Source: Candidatus Aerophobetes bacterium Ae_b3b
GTDB lineage: Bacteria; Aerophobota; Aerophobia; Aerophobales; AE-B3A
Direction: 5' to 3'
Assembly: GCA_005223085.1 (NCBI GenBank)
Contig: NJBP01000018.1
Span: 1 to 34,376 of the forward strand
Length of the DNA: 34,376 nt
Shown here piece by piece: positions 7,718-15,465 of this stretch (the stretch's first letter is position 1; the number at the start of each line of letters is the position of its first letter). The notes below the pieces were generated by a model. The model ran no database searches, was not told where the DNA came from, and saw only the letters and a list, made by a program, of their open reading frames with translations. A program made the translations under genes and the position numbers.

Positions 7718-8452
7718 TTATTCTCTCCCTCGTCTTTCATCTATCTTAATTTCAACCTTTCCCCATTTAAAACCTTTTAAAGCAGATAGAGCTCCTTTGA
7801 TAGTATTTCGAATAATTTTGGCGGCAAAAGGATTTAAAGCTAACATTTGTCCGTTTAATATGACCTGAGTAGTAGGCTTCGAGGAAACACAATCCTCTAC
7901 GCTCTTTTTCCCCTGAACAATTTCTTTAGCCAGCCCGTAGCATGTTTTGTGCCCGCAGGATCCACAATTAAGATTAGGTAATTTAAAAGCTTTCTCTTCC
8001 ACAAGATCAGTTATTTTTTCTATATCATTAAGGATACTGAAAACCGGCACCCCCAGCTTAATCTTTAAGGGAGAAATTGTAGCCGCACAAATCTCCAGTC
8101 CATCGAGGAGCCTTTCTGCTTCATGTGCATCTTTTAAACAAATAATCTTGGGAAAGGTTTTTTCTTTTTTAAATCCTTCCACAAGAAGAAAGTCAGCTTC
8201 CATGTACCCGGCTATATTCTCTAAGCTTTTTCTAGAGTTAAAAAATATGGCTGACTCACCAGACGAGATGGCAGCTACCTGCTTGGCATATTTCTTATGT
8301 TCGGCCGTATCGCTGTTAAGAAGATCAATACCTTTAGATGTATGTTTTATGGTAGCTACCTTATAATCTCTTCTACTCAACTCTTGAGCTAAACTGACTA
8401 CCAATGTAGTCTTCCCACTCTTCTTGTAACCGATAATTCCCACCGCTTTCAC
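7718..8452 (-). CDS. MobB-like GTPase fused to a 4Fe-4S cluster domain
   Basis: The N-terminal domain matches MobB, the GTP-binding protein associated with molybdenum-cofactor guanylylation: P-loop [10 protein letters not shown], then [10 protein letters not shown] and [19 protein letters not shown]. The C-terminal third adds an FeS domain with the pattern C-x2-C-x4-C-x16-C ([17 protein letters not shown] ... SVEDC), a type found in electron-transfer proteins of anaerobes. The frame is open from a TTG at 8488, but the GTG at 8452 has AGGGAGGA about 5 nt upstream and gives the usual MobB N-terminus ([10 protein letters not shown]), so I chose it. It follows the DtxR gene closely and is probably part of the feo transcript. 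Confidence 0.82.
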   Translation of the reverse strand: MKAVGIIGYKKSGKTTLVVSLAQELSRRDYKVATIKHTSKGIDLLNSDTAEHKKYAKQVAAISSGESAIFFNSRKSLENIAGYMEADFLLVEGFKKEKTFPKIICLKDAHEAERLLDGLEICAATISPLKIKLGVPVFSILNDIEKITDLVEEKAFKLPNLNCGSCGHKTCYGLAKEIVQGKKSVEDCVSSKPTTQVILNGQMLALNPFAAKIIRNTIKGALSALKGFKWGKVEIKIDERRGRE

Positions 8453-8494
8453 CGAATCCTCCCTCACCGCCTTTTCATTGCTGCTCAAGGAGCC

Positions 8495-8896
8495 TCAACC
8501 CCTCCAGTTTTGCTTTCTTTGAGAAAAAGACTCTACCAATTCCACCAATTTTTCCAGAACCATTGGACTAACAGCATGCTCCATCTTGCAAGCATCTTCA
8601 TTGGCAGTTTTGGGATCTACACCCAACACCTCAGTCAAGAACTTAAAAAGAGTCCGATGACGAGAACAAATTGCTTCGGCTAATCTCTTTCCTTGATCGG
8701 TCAATTGTATATACCCATATTTTTCATGACTTATCAGTCTCTCTTTGGCCAACGTTTCTAATGCTCCACTTACACTGGACATTTTAACCTTCAATTCTTG
8801 GGCAACGTTTTTAACACGAACCACTCCTTTATCTGTTTCTAGATTTTTTATAGTCTCCAGGTAATTCTCCATGCTAGACGTTAGGGTCTCAGCCAT
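8495..8896 (-). CDS. DtxR/MntR-family metal-dependent transcriptional regulator
   Basis: A roughly 133-residue repressor of the DtxR family. An N-terminal winged helix (SSMENYLETIKNLE, then KVKMSSVSGALETLAKERL, ISHEKYGYIQLTDQGK) is followed by the dimerisation/metal-binding domain (RHRTLFKFLTEVLGVD, EDACKMEHAVSP), with the conserved Cys/Glu/His ligands typical of these proteins. There is no C-terminal SH3 domain, as in MntR or short forms. The first in-frame ATG (8911) lies inside the perfect GGAGGTGAT ribosome site; the true start is the ATG at 8896. It is 16-30 nt after feoB, and two DtxR-like palindromes precede feoA, so it probably represses this operon with Fe(II), including its own gene. 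Confidence 0.88.
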   Translation of the reverse strand: MAETLTSSMENYLETIKNLETDKGVVRVKNVAQELKVKMSSVSGALETLAKERLISHEKYGYIQLTDQGKRLAEAICSRHRTLFKFLTEVLGVDPKTANEDACKMEHAVSPMVLEKLVELVESFSQRKQNWRG

Positions 8897-8926
8897 ATCT
8901 ATCACCTCCATATCAAACCGACTTTT

Positions 8927-10345
8927 CTAGCTAATCAGGCCAAAAATAAGATGAAGTAATCCGCCCACTCCCAGAGCCACAGCTAGCATTAAAGCCGTAC
9001 TCTTCAGGGTATCTTTCACCCCTAGTTCTTTTAGAAAAACAGCAAAAGTAGCGGCACAGGGAAAGTAGATAGCCAACATAGCTACCACAGTAATGACTTG
9101 ATAAAGATCCATAATGCCCTTATCTAACAAGGGAGCGAGCAGGCCAGTAGCTACATCCTTTCTTAAGAAACCCACCACCAACGAATAGATGGCTTCCTGG
9201 GGAAGTCCCAACCATCTCCCCAGAATTGGACCCAGTATCTTGGATAAGAAATCTGTGGCGTGTAAACTATACAGTATATTGACTATGAAGATTCCCACAA
9301 ATACCCAGGGGATAGCCCCCAATAGAAATTGTTCTATCCTCAGGCGGGTTTTCATAAGGAGGTTGGAGATACGGGGCAATCTATAGGGAGGAATCTCTAT
9401 GGCTATTTCCGGTGTTTCACCCTTTAGGATTTTGTTCAAAAGACTCCCCATACTAACGAAGATACCCATCAGGATAAGGTAGATCAAGCCTACCCAGAGT
9501 AAGCCAAAGGGTCCAATAATATTCAAGACTACTGCTGTTTGAGCCATGCAGGGAATAGATATCCCCAACAAGGTGAGCATCATAAACCTTTGTTTATCTG
9601 TCGTCAGGATCCTGGCGGCCATCACTCCGGGAACGTTACAACCAAAGGAAAGAATGACCGGGACTATGGAGTAACCATGAAGACCTATGCGGTGGAAAAC
9701 AGTATCCACCAAAACAGCCAGTCTGGGAAGATAGCCTACGTCTTCCAGAAGAGTGAGGATGATATAGAAGACCAGAACTGCTGGCAGTACGATCCCTATG
9801 GGGACAAAAATTCCAGTGGTCAGGAGGCCAAAGGATTCGAGATAGCCAGTTCCAGGAGCACCGATTAGCATATCATGAACAAAACCATGAGGAAATATCT
9901 TTTCCACTGAACCACGAATGAAGTTATCATAAGGACCCTCAAAAAAAGGAACCATTAGTCCATCGGTTATAAATCCAGCTACGGTAATAAAGAGCTTAAA
10001 CATTCCCCAGAGAATACCTGCCGCTATGGGTAGGCCGGTAAGAGGCTTCACTGTGGCATCCCCTAGTTTTTCCAGGAAGGTAGGATGTCTATGATGAACC
10101 TTTTGTACTCGGCTAGTGATAGCACCGGCCTGTCCAAACCTTGCCCTCAACATAATCATCTCTATTGGCTCACTGTGATCTTTTTCCACTTCTTGAACCG
10201 CCCCTTTCAAAATCTTTCGAGGTATTTTCTTTTTAAACTCTTTACTTCCCTCTAGGGCAAGGATTATCTGCCAGCGGGGTAGGGAAATTTTTTCCTCAAT
10301 GTATTTGATAGCTCGTTCTATTTCGGGTTCAAACTCTATTTTCAA
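8927..10345 (-). CDS. feoB: FeoB C-terminal part: GDI-like and membrane transport domains
   Basis: 472 residues carrying the part of FeoB after the GTPase domain. Residues 1-75 form the helical GDI-like linker (EPEIERAIKYIEEKISLPRW). The rest is the polytopic permease with both Gate-type halves (GIFVPIGIVLPAVLVFYIIL, LEDVGYLPRLAVLVD, HGYSIVPVILSFGCNVPGVM with the conserved Cys, then FLRKDVATGLLAPL). It imports Fe2+ across the cytoplasmic membrane. The start is a TTG at 10345 inside the 3' end of the GTPase gene (17-nt overlap, different frame) with AGAGGA nearby, so it is made by coupled translation, or by frameshifting, or the split is a mutation. Both halves are otherwise complete. Confidence 0.9.
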   Translation of the reverse strand: MKIEFEPEIERAIKYIEEKISLPRWQIILALEGSKEFKKKIPRKILKGAVQEVEKDHSEPIEMIMLRARFGQAGAITSRVQKVHHRHPTFLEKLGDATVKPLTGLPIAAGILWGMFKLFITVAGFITDGLMVPFFEGPYDNFIRGSVEKIFPHGFVHDMLIGAPGTGYLESFGLLTTGIFVPIGIVLPAVLVFYIILTLLEDVGYLPRLAVLVDTVFHRIGLHGYSIVPVILSFGCNVPGVMAARILTTDKQRFMMLTLLGISIPCMAQTAVVLNIIGPFGLLWVGLIYLILMGIFVSMGSLLNKILKGETPEIAIEIPPYRLPRISNLLMKTRLRIEQFLLGAIPWVFVGIFIVNILYSLHATDFLSKILGPILGRWLGLPQEAIYSLVVGFLRKDVATGLLAPLLDKGIMDLYQVITVVAMLAIYFPCAATFAVFLKELGVKDTLKSTALMLAVALGVGGLLHLIFGLIS

Positions 10346-10838
10346 TCCTATTTCCTCTTAATATTTTTACAATTAACTCTCGTAACTTTTTAATTCCTTC
10401 TCCACTCACAGCTACACTGGGAATCACCGGGATTCCTAAAGCTTGCTCGAGGTCCGGGGTATCTATCTCTATGCCTCGTTCCCGAGCTACGTCGATCATA
10501 TTTAGATCAAGAACCATGGGTAAAGTTAACTCCTTTAATTGGAGGGTTAGGTAAAGATTTCTCTCTAAATTGGTGGCATCCACGACATTGATCACTAAAT
10601 CTGTTGGTTCTCTCATCAAGAGATGGGCTGCTGCCTCTTCGGCCCTGTCCGAAGGAATAAGAGAATAAGTTCCGGGAGCATCAATTATCTTCACCTTTTT
10701 ATTATCAATTATCATACTTCCTTCCAGGAACTCTACCGTTGTTCCCGGATAATTGGAGATAATGACCTTAATTCCAGTAAGACGGTTGAAGACCACGCTT
10801 TTTCCTACATTAGGATTTCCCATAAGGAGTATTCTCAT
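10329..10838 (-). CDS. feoB: FeoB N-terminal GTPase domain as a separate gene
   Basis: 169 residues forming only the G domain of FeoB. G1 is GNPNVGKS (7-14), G2 the Thr in SNYPGTTVEF, G3 DAPGTYSL, G4 LNMIDVA and G5 SVAVSGEG. In most bacteria this is fused to the GDI linker and permease; here a TGA at 10329-10331 ends it exactly at the G/GDI boundary and the permease gene starts 17 nt earlier in another frame. The ATG overlaps the feoA stop. All GTPase motifs are intact, which argues against long-standing decay. Confidence 0.9.
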   Translation of the reverse strand: MRILLMGNPNVGKSVVFNRLTGIKVIISNYPGTTVEFLEGSMIIDNKKVKIIDAPGTYSLIPSDRAEEAAAHLLMREPTDLVINVVDATNLERNLYLTLQLKELTLPMVLDLNMIDVARERGIEIDTPDLEQALGIPVIPSVAVSGEGIKKLRELIVKILRGNRIENRV

Positions 10839-11068
10839 CAGGTCACCCTCCTTATTACAACTCTACCTGCCATTCTCCGGCCAATGGCTATGCGAGCCCC
10901 CTCCACCTCAATCATAATTGGACCTCCCATAGGCTGAGTGGTTATCTTCTGGACGATCTTGCCCGGCATAATGCCCAGAGCTGCCAGATGTCGCTGCAAT
11001 CCAAACCCCCCTTGGAGGCTCATTACTTGTGCTCTTACTCCCACTGGCAGATCCAACAAAGTTCCCAT
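10838..11068 (-). CDS. feoA: FeoA ferrous iron transport protein
   Basis: A 76-residue FeoA, the small SH3-like cytoplasmic partner of FeoB. Supporting features are the N-terminal LPVGVRAQVMSLQGG, the central LAALGIMPGKIVQKI and the C-terminal PIMIEVEGARIAIGRRMA. It is the first gene of feoA-feoB(G)-feoB(permease)-dtxR-mobB/FeS, with start-stop overlaps of a few bases, and sits just below the metal-regulated promoter at 11092-11157. Confidence 0.92.
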   Translation of the reverse strand: MGTLLDLPVGVRAQVMSLQGGFGLQRHLAALGIMPGKIVQKITTQPMGGPIMIEVEGARIAIGRRMAGRVVIRRVT

Positions 11069-11091
11069 TTCCGGTGGTCCTGAGTCTTGAA

Positions 11092-11124
11092 TTAGGCTGT
11101 CCTATCTTTATTAGGCAAGCCTAA
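11092..11124 (-). promoter_or_regulatory. Two DtxR/IdeR-like operator palindromes upstream of feoA
   Basis: TTAGGCAAGCCTAA at 11111-11124 is a 6-2-6 inverted repeat (TTAGGC / GCCTAA). A second, weaker copy TTAGGCTGTCCTAT lies at 11092-11105, with centres 19 bases apart. The TTAGGC half-site matches the core of DtxR/IdeR-type boxes. Both copies lie just downstream of the predicted -10 and ahead of the feoA start, where a bound repressor would block transcription. A DtxR-family gene is in the same operon. Binding is inferred, not shown. Confidence 0.75.
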
Positions 11125-11129
11125 CATTA

Positions 11130-11157
11130 ATTATCATAAAAGAATATTTTTTGTCCA
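11130..11157 (-). promoter_or_regulatory. Promoter of the feo operon
   Basis: Minus-strand TGGACA (-35, 11157-11152) and GATAAT (-10, 11135-11130) are separated by 16 bases. The start point would fall in or beside the TTAGGC palindrome at 11111-11124, consistent with repression when iron is plentiful. Confidence 0.6.
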
Positions 11158-11191
11158 GTGGCAAGGTGGGGACAGTGATTATTCTTGAGAC

Positions 11192-12250
11192 CTAGGCGTC
11201 CGAAGCCTTTGGCTTAGCATCCATATTTATCAATGCTCTAGCCTCATCGGACATCCAAGAAAACTTGTGCCACCACGGCTTACTCACTATTCGAGCCAGG
11301 TTTTTGATTTGTTGAATTCTGGATAAAGCAATCTTCCGGAAAGAAGTTTCCAGACTGTCCCAATCTTTCGTAGCATCAACTGTGAAGGCCTCTTTGAAAT
11401 AAGCCCGGCCACACATGGGTCCAGCAAAGAGGTCGGCCACAATCCCGTACTGGGCTGCATACTGCTCAAAGTCGACTGCTGCACTTAAGAGGAGCATTGG
11501 TCTATCAACAGCCTGGGCCATCGCTTCCGCCGTTGTCCTGATTGTTTTAGGGCTACTGATTTTGGTGATTTTGCCATTTTCTTCGACCCAGAGAACAGGG
11601 ACTTGGGTTTTGTAGAAATGACCATAGGGGCCAAAGTCTTCAGCAATTTTTACCAGTCCCTCGGGGAGTCTTTTCGCCATCTCTACCTTAGACTCACCCG
11701 GTTTTTGAAGCAGTAAGACTTCGTTATAGAGAAGCTTACCAAGTTTCTGAGCTCTCTGAAAGACATCCCTTAACCAGTCAAGATTTTCTTCCCAACTTTC
11801 TTTGTGGTCGGGATCAAGTTTTATCAAAGTCTTAAAGGCATCAACTTTGTCGACGCAAGCCTCTGGATCAATGGAAAGTCGGGCAAGTTGTCCTTTCCCG
11901 CCGTCGATCGAAGTAGGATTGGTATCTTCCAGTCTTCCGATAAGCAGGACATTTTTGCCGAGAAGATCTCGAAAACCAGGACTTTCGAAAGCAAGCCGAT
12001 TAAAAAGAGCCGCGGTCGAAATACCCCCCAGAGCTCGAGCAAATCTTCGACATACTTCTCTTACATCGTCGTCGGTAGCTGGTCTTTTCTCACCAACATG
12101 TTTCAGATAGGCGGTCGTTAGCTTAAGATAGGAATTATGTTGATCAGAAGCAAAAACATCCATAGTTCCGTCTGAAGCATATTTTGCCGCTGTTCTGAAG
12201 ATATTCTCCTCTACCTCAACACCATCTGAATATTTTGCCCATGTAGGCAT
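11192..12250 (-). CDS. Class I aldolase, tagatose-bisphosphate aldolase (LacD)-like
   Basis: A 352-residue protein that resembles the LacD/DUF2090 branch of class I aldolases. It opens with the typical FASDQHNSYLKL segment (LacD equivalents read ...ALDQR.SL), has FKTLIKLDPDHKESWEENLD with a candidate Schiff-base Lys, then KLLYNEVLLLQKPGES, VLWVEENGKI and RPMLLLSAAVDFEQYAAQYG. Length fits LacD plus small insertions. The substrate is probably a ketose bisphosphate or 2-deoxy-sugar phosphate. AAAGGAGG lies 5 nt before the ATG, and a promoter lies at 12293-12320. A PfkB sugar kinase and HAD-like protein lie 1-3 kb away, but on separate transcripts. Confidence 0.65.
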   Translation of the reverse strand: MPTWAKYSDGVEVEENIFRTAAKYASDGTMDVFASDQHNSYLKLTTAYLKHVGEKRPATDDDVREVCRRFARALGGISTAALFNRLAFESPGFRDLLGKNVLLIGRLEDTNPTSIDGGKGQLARLSIDPEACVDKVDAFKTLIKLDPDHKESWEENLDWLRDVFQRAQKLGKLLYNEVLLLQKPGESKVEMAKRLPEGLVKIAEDFGPYGHFYKTQVPVLWVEENGKITKISSPKTIRTTAEAMAQAVDRPMLLLSAAVDFEQYAAQYGIVADLFAGPMCGRAYFKEAFTVDATKDWDSLETSFRKIALSRIQQIKNLARIVSKPWWHKFSWMSDEARALINMDAKPKASDA

Positions 12251-12292
12251 CCTTTCCTCCTTTGCAGTGGAAACTTGAACTCACGTTTGTCT

Positions 12293-12320
12293 ATTTTATA
12301 TGAAGAGTGAAATTCGTCAA
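12293..12320 (-). promoter_or_regulatory. Promoter of the aldolase gene
   Basis: TTGACG (12320-12315) and TAAAAT (12298-12293), spacing 16, about 45 bases before the ATG. The remainder of 12321-12432 shows only a 10-base palindrome AGACATGTCT (12409-12418) of unknown meaning. Confidence 0.55.
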
Positions 12321-12432
12321 GGATCGAATTAAGCTAGAAAATCTGGGTGTCAATCCATTTCTGGGAGAGGATTATGGCTTGGCTGATTTGATTTTTTGGT
12401 AGGGTAATAGACATGTCTTCCTTTATGCATAA

Positions 12433-12630
12433 TTACTTAGGTTTTACTCCGCAGTGGGGGCAAACAGAGGCTTGTCCTGGTAGGGCTTGTCCACACTTAC
12501 TGCAGAACTGCAGTTCTTTACCACAGACCTGGCAAAATGGAAAGGGTTTGGAGAAGCCGGTGTCACAATAGGGACAATGACAAGGTTTTTCCTTTGCTTC
12601 ACTCTTTTTTGACTCATGCGGCTGACTCAT
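12433..12630 (-). CDS. Double zinc-ribbon protein
   Basis: A 65-residue protein made almost entirely of zinc-ribbon knuckles: CPYC, CQVC, CSKC and CPHC, forming two four-Cys sites separated by short linkers, preceded by a charged 15-residue head. Such small double zinc ribbons are usually protein- or nucleic-acid-binding adaptors; no enzyme activity is expected. The ATG lies within the nifU-like gene (17-nt overlap), so it is translated from the same message, suggesting a link with Fe-S assembly or metal handling. Confidence 0.75.
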   Translation of the reverse strand: MSQPHESKKSEAKEKPCHCPYCDTGFSKPFPFCQVCGKELQFCSKCGQALPGQASVCPHCGVKPK

Positions 12631-13024
12631 CTCTTTCTCCTCTACTTTTGGACTTACTTAGCCTTCTTTTATAATTCTCGATGGCCTTGCGGAGAGCATC
12701 TGCCCCCAGATTAGAACAGTGTAGTTTATTCTTGGGAAGACCTCCAAGCTCTGTGGCCACCATTTTGTTGGTGATTTTCATAGCCTCATCCAGGGTCTTT
12801 CCCTTGGCCATTTCACTGACGATACTGGATACAGCAATGGCTGCGCCACAACCAAAGGTTTTGAACTTTACATCGCCAATACGACCATTATTGACTTTGA
12901 TATAAAAGGTCATCAGATCCCCACATACAGGATTACCTACCGTCCCTTCCCCATCTGCATCGGTGATTTCACCTACATTCCGGGGATTCATGAAGTGATC
13001 CATCACCTTTTGGTTGTATTGAAA
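12614..13024 (-). CDS. NifU/IscU-type Fe-S cluster scaffold
   Basis: The NifU N-terminal / IscU domain, about 136 residues, which builds transient Fe-S clusters before transfer. From the ATG at 13024, conserved C35 (NPVCGD, with the adjacent Asp), C60 (TFGCGAAIAVSS) and C104 (KLHCSNLG) form the scaffold site. The tail after about 115 is charged and basic. It lacks the C-terminal Nfu domain and the central [2Fe-2S] domain of full NifU. A GTG at 13042 extends the frame, but AGAGGG lies 4-5 nt before ATG 13024, so I start there. No cysteine desulfurase is in the window. Confidence 0.9.
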   Translation of the reverse strand, partial: FQYNQKVMDHFMNPRNVGEITDADGEGTVGNPVCGDLMTFYIKVNNGRIGDVKFKTFGCGAAIAVSSIVSEMAKGKTLDEAMKITNKMVATELGGLPKNKLHCSNLGADALRKAIENYKRRLSKSKSRGERDESAA

Positions 13025-13176
13025 CATCTCTCCCTCTTTCACTTAGAATCTATCTTTATTTCCCATTTTTTCCTAGCTTGAAATTCAGAACCCCTCATTA
13101 TGTTTTACTGCCTTGACTTTTTGGTAAATTGGGAAATCCTTCTACCTCAAATTTATCCTTGATGAGCAACTCCTAA

Positions 13177-13205
13177 TAAATATAATAACCTGCAGATTTT
13201 GTCAA
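13177..13205 (-). promoter_or_regulatory. Promoter of the nifU-like gene
   Basis: Perfect -35 TTGACA (13205-13200) with TATTTA (13182-13177), spacing 17, leaving a leader of about 150 bases before the ATG. The surrounding sequence is AT-rich. No clear IscR/Rrf2 palindrome was seen in the leader. Confidence 0.5.
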
Positions 13206-13223
13206 CAAGATAAATCCTCTTGG

Positions 13224-14405
13224 TTAGATTGCGTTGAAAGATTTGATACGTCCTAATGTTGACATATAGGCTTCGCAAGCTGGAGGACCTTCTTTACCTT
13301 CAACGAGAAAAACTTGCGTCTGACATCGGTTTGGAGGAAAAGGCCGATCACGAAAACTTGTCACTTTTAACTTTTCATAATTTTTGATTCCCTTAAGTCC
13401 TTCTGCCATACCCCAATCACTCCTGGAAATAACTTTCCCCTCAAGCTCAAGGCCGAAATCATCTCCCCACACTTCGATCATTCTTCCATCGGGCTCACAC
13501 TTGAGGATTCTTTCTATTATCCTGAGCTCTCGTACTCTCCTTATGGCTGTTTCTTTGCCACAGACACGCTTTCTTTTCTTATCCCAGATCTGAGTGTCGA
13601 AGGCCCCCGTCCCTGATAAATAGCTCACAAATCTCGCCCTGGGACTTACAAGTTCATTCTTTCCAAAAAGTTCATCCAGGTACCTCTTTGCTGCCCCTCT
13701 GATATCAATCTTTTCCTGGAATTGGAAGTCAGAAGGCCGAAATATAAATTTTTTGAGGGAAATAACCTCTCCTTGTCTTTTTAATACCTTCAAATTTTTG
13801 AGCGCCATCTTGCATAACTCATCTTTGCTGATCCTCTTTTTTCTCAGGAGCTCATTTCTGGAATCTGCTTCAATAGTAATCTGAGCTAAGGGATGACCCC
13901 TTCGATCGACTCTCACCTCAGGAAGGGAAATCATAACCCCTTTTATCTTAACCTTCTCTCCAGAAAACTGGAGAATCTCAGCTATCTCATCAACTGCACT
14001 CGACCAGGCTTTTCGTTGAGAGGCAGTCAGAAGCTGTTTAGAATAACTCCAGATCTGTCTTCTCTGTTGAGCTGAATGAATAGACTTCGAAGTTCTGACC
14101 GAAGTATAGATATAACCCTCAGCCCCACTAACTGGACAGGCAATTATTTTGTACCTTAATCTAGCCTCAATCAGGTCTACCAGTCTTTTTTCTAGCTGCT
14201 CAATGGAAGCCCCCGAAAGAATCACTAGAACCCCGTCTTTAAGGAATTCTGTGAAAAAACTTCTCTCCTTATCCGTCAGGCAGTACTTCTTTGGCATAGC
14301 TTTGAGGCCTGCCTCAATCTTTTTTAATTCCTCGGTGCCAAGATCACCAGTGGGCCAACTGAGGGTGAAGTCATTGTCGGCAAAAATTATCTTTCTATTG
14401 AACAT
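13224..14405 (-). CDS. Divergent HAD-superfamily hydrolase-like protein
   Basis: A 393-residue protein without a family I can name. It shows a HAD-like motif set in order: motif I IIFADNDFTL (D10, D12), motif II VLVILSGAS (S64), a GKETAIRRV block with K284 in the place of motif III, and VWGDDFGLE (314-319) in the place of motif IV. The long gap between motifs II and III would hold a C2-type cap of unusual size, roughly residues 80-260. HAD enzymes of the sucrose-phosphate/trehalose-phosphate phosphatase type have a similar plan. It lies 31 bp after a PfkB sugar kinase on the same strand, which fits sugar-phosphate turnover. The HAD assignment rests on short motifs. Confidence 0.5.
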   Translation of the reverse strand: MFNRKIIFADNDFTLSWPTGDLGTEELKKIEAGLKAMPKKYCLTDKERSFFTEFLKDGVLVILSGASIEQLEKRLVDLIEARLRYKIIACPVSGAEGYIYTSVRTSKSIHSAQQRRQIWSYSKQLLTASQRKAWSSAVDEIAEILQFSGEKVKIKGVMISLPEVRVDRRGHPLAQITIEADSRNELLRKKRISKDELCKMALKNLKVLKRQGEVISLKKFIFRPSDFQFQEKIDIRGAAKRYLDELFGKNELVSPRARFVSYLSGTGAFDTQIWDKKRKRVCGKETAIRRVRELRIIERILKCEPDGRMIEVWGDDFGLELEGKVISRSDWGMAEGLKGIKNYEKLKVTSFRDRPFPPNRCQTQVFLVEGKEGPPACEAYMSTLGRIKSFNAI

Positions 14406-14436
14406 TGTCCGAATTGTCCCAATAATAAATGAACTT

Positions 14437-15297
14437 TCATACCAGGCTTTCCCCTATTTTTATTTTCGTTGGTATCCCTACTCTCCCTACGGCAAGACCC
14501 CCACAGTAGTTAGCAACCTGGGCAGATTTTTCCAGAGAATATCCCCTCAAGATCCCGTAAGCAAATCCGCCTAGAAAGAGGTCGCCTGCACCGGTAGGGT
14601 CCTTTTCGGGCAGGGGTCGAGTAGGAACCTCAAGTTCCTTTCCTCTTTCAATAATACTACAGCCGTCCTTTCCCTTCGTTAATAACATGATGGTCTTTCT
14701 TGAGACCTCTTTTACCTTCACAAATTGAGATTCCAGCCTATTTAACCTCAAAAAATCAATCTTGGACAGCACATCGTAAAATTCCGTGCTGGCCAAATCA
14801 ACATGATAGACTTTCCCCAGTTGGTCTACTTTTCTAATGAGTCCCTGCACATCGCAGAAAATGACCTGACAAAGCGAGGATAACCTCTCGATGGTCTCAG
14901 GTAGAACTTCTCTGATGACTCCGGCGATGAGACCGACTTTGGATTTATATTGAATGTCTTTGGGGAAAATCGGCTCACAAATGCTCCTGACTTCCTGGAC
15001 TTTCTCACTACTGTGGTATCGATTGACAAAGCAGGTAGTTGGCTTTCTGACCAGGATAGGTTTTTGGGGAAGTTCAGAGAAATACTTAAAGTCCGGACCA
15101 ACCTTGGAGATTATGGTATAATTTACCCGAGCGTGACTCTCCTTTTCCTTGTTCTTTACTCTCCTGTTTAAACTCTCTAAGAGTCTGGAGATATAAGAGG
15201 GAGGTCCACCCAATCTAAGAAACTGTCTATCTTTCTGGACGATGATATCGTGAGTGCAATGTCCAGTGATGAGTATATCGAGCATACGCGTGTCCAT
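14437..15297 (-). CDS. PfkB-family carbohydrate kinase
   Basis: A 286-residue ribokinase/PfkB-type sugar kinase. The second PfkB signature is clear: DPTGAGDLFLGGFAYGIL (from residue 233) with the catalytic base D238 in GAGD. The first signature region is DILITGHCTHDII...FLRLGGPPSYISRLL. The Gly-Gly-Pro-Pro-Ser-Tyr form of the substrate loop is unlike classic ribokinase or fructokinase and recalls inositol-kinase-like members, so the substrate is open. AAGGAG lies 7 nt before the ATG. It is followed by the HAD-like gene 31 bp away. Confidence 0.88.
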   Translation of the reverse strand: MDTRMLDILITGHCTHDIIVQKDRQFLRLGGPPSYISRLLESLNRRVKNKEKESHARVNYTIISKVGPDFKYFSELPQKPILVRKPTTCFVNRYHSSEKVQEVRSICEPIFPKDIQYKSKVGLIAGVIREVLPETIERLSSLCQVIFCDVQGLIRKVDQLGKVYHVDLASTEFYDVLSKIDFLRLNRLESQFVKVKEVSRKTIMLLTKGKDGCSIIERGKELEVPTRPLPEKDPTGAGDLFLGGFAYGILRGYSLEKSAQVANYCGGLAVGRVGIPTKIKIGESLV

Positions 15298-15389
15298 TTT
15301 AAGCTCCTTTCTTACCTATTTTTTCGCATCAGTTTAGCTTAATACTTTTGTTGGAACAAAAAATCACCAATTTAGGAAAGCTTGATCCT

Positions 15390-15418
15390 ATTATATGGAA
15401 AAATTCTCTTATTGAAAA
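15390..15418 (-). promoter_or_regulatory. Promoter of the PfkB kinase gene
   Basis: TATAAT (15395-15390) with TTTTCA 17 bases upstream (15418-15413), about 90 bases before the ATG. The -10 is perfect and the -35 moderate. No terminator for the upstream MFS gene was recognised in 15419-15465. Confidence 0.5.
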
Positions 15419-15465
15419 GGCAAGATCCAGCCAAAAAGATTTTTCAGCAGCAAAGTAACAATCTC

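Noticed and set aside
12433-12630. Zinc-ribbon protein as an anti-TRAP homologue
   Set aside because: Anti-TRAP has a DnaJ-like CxxCxGxG zinc motif; this protein has plain double zinc ribbons and lies 14 kb from mtrB, beside nifU.
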